Of a stretch of 64,000 nucleotides of DNA, positions 63,644-64,000 are shown piece by piece (positions within the stretch are counted from its first letter, which is position 1; each line of letters starts with the position of its first letter). Made by a program: the position numbers and the translations under genes. The notes under the pieces are model-generated. The model was not told the DNA's origin, did not search any database, and saw only the letters and a program-made list of their open reading frames with translations. Source of the stretch: an uncultured Lachnospiraceae bacterium (GTDB lineage: Bacteria; Bacillota; Clostridia; Lachnospirales; Lachnospiraceae). The stretch is from assembly GCA_947628225.1 (NCBI GenBank), contig CANQYY010000012.1:1-64000 (forward strand). Direction: 5' to 3'.

Positions 63644-63665
63644 TTTAAAAAATGATGTGATATTG

Positions 63666-63708
63666 AAAAATGTCCGGGGCGCTTTGGCTGCCGCCGGACA
63701 TTTTTGTC
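63666..63708 (+). terminator. Strong terminator after rplL
   Basis: AAAAATGTCCGG (63666-63677) pairs with CCGGACATTTTT (63694-63705), a perfect 12-bp stem with T-run; it would also work for the XRE gene coming from the other side. Confidence 0.92.
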
Positions 63709-63736
63709 TATAATTTTTCTATGACCTTATATTCTT

Positions 63737-63952
63737 TTACTGATTTATCTCTTTGTTTTTTGTTCGCCCCAGAAGGTAGTCGATTGATACATCGAAATAG
63801 TCAGCCAACAAAATGAGCATTTCAGGCGAGATGGAAATAATTCCATTTTCGTACTGGGAATATGTATTTTGTGATACGCCTAAGACCGAAGCGAGTGTTT
63901 TCTGACGGACATCATTATCTTCCCGTATATTTTTCAAATTAACTAATACCAT
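63737..63952 (-). CDS. Small XRE-family helix-turn-helix regulator
   Basis: 71 residues, one Cro/C1-type HTH domain: KNIREDNDVRQKTLASVLGV, then SQNTYSQYENGIISI (recognition helix), then ADYFDVSIDYLLGRT, which is a conserved family ending. AGGAGG before the ATG at 63952 sets the start. It is a stand-alone regulator; targets unknown. It lies opposite to the ribosomal genes, directly after rplL. Confidence 0.88.
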   Translation of the reverse strand: MVLVNLKNIREDNDVRQKTLASVLGVSQNTYSQYENGIISISPEMLILLADYFDVSIDYLLGRTKNKEINQ

Positions 63953-64000
63953 TTTTTTCCTCCTGCTTACAATATAAAACATATAGCCTTAAATATTGAC

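Noticed and set aside
1..64000. Search for tRNA, rRNA, insertion sequences, integrases and prophage genes
   Set aside because: No cloverleaf with CCA-type context, transposase or integrase motif, or phage structural gene was seen by reading; a dedicated scan could still find a small RNA.

Overview
The window reads as a chromosomal segment of a low-to-mid GC, anaerobic, endospore-lineage Firmicute, most likely a Lachnospiraceae member (Clostridia). The reasons are strong GGAGG ribosome-binding sites, an NfnAB transhydrogenase, a T-box in front of ileS, an L10 leader before rplJ, a large ileS without a bacterial C-terminal zinc finger, a SpoIIQ-like protein, and many secreted Lys-rich proteins with Ig-like (Big_2) and fibronectin-like repeats. 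No tRNA, rRNA, IS element, prophage or CRISPR array was seen.

Layout. 1-8,070: end of a secreted repeat protein, an AlkD-type DNA glycosylase, a membrane protein, nfnAB (minus), then an acyl-CoA synthetase overlapping a fabF gene. 8,190-13,940: YwmB-like protein, SmtB-type zinc sensor, a 982-residue propeller/HD-GYP receptor, and a Zn/Cd P-type ATPase (minus) with an ArsR-type operator at its promoter. 14,150-21,290: two lineage proteins, an ECF sigma/anti-sigma pair and a run of four secreted proteins, one with a papain-like Cys-His-Asp arrangement. 21,420-25,870: an agr-type quorum-sensing locus, including a 49-codon agrD gene that is easy to overlook. 25,840-32,170: AEC transporter, araD, a nuclease-like/winged-helix protein, a lone neuB-type gene, an ASST-like protein lacking its catalytic centre, and an alanine/glycine symporter.

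32,300-39,690 holds the most unusual operon: a MATE transporter followed by cysD, cysN (with a decayed APS-kinase tail), an intact cysC, and an arylsulfate sulfotransferase with all expected catalytic residues but no signal peptide. No PAPS or sulfite reductase is present, so the genes look built for sulfating something rather than for making cysteine. 39,740-49,250: another Big_2 protein, putP, pyrimidine-nucleoside phosphorylase, glf plus a family 2 glycosyltransferase, and a minus-strand rfbA-rfbC-pncB run. 49,440-59,140: a chemoreceptor, T-box/ileS, glgP, a catalytically dead LytM protein and an unknown protein. 59,120-64,000: Gx transporter and NusG-II protein (minus), then rpmG-secE-nusG-rplK-rplA-rplJ-rplL with L1 and L10 leaders, a strong terminator, and a small XRE regulator on the opposite strand where rpoB would normally follow.

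The main candidate systems are the cytoplasmic sulfation operon with its inactive paralog nearby, and the agr locus with its predicted Cys-Ala-Trp-Leu-Phe thiolactone signal next to a block of secreted proteins.
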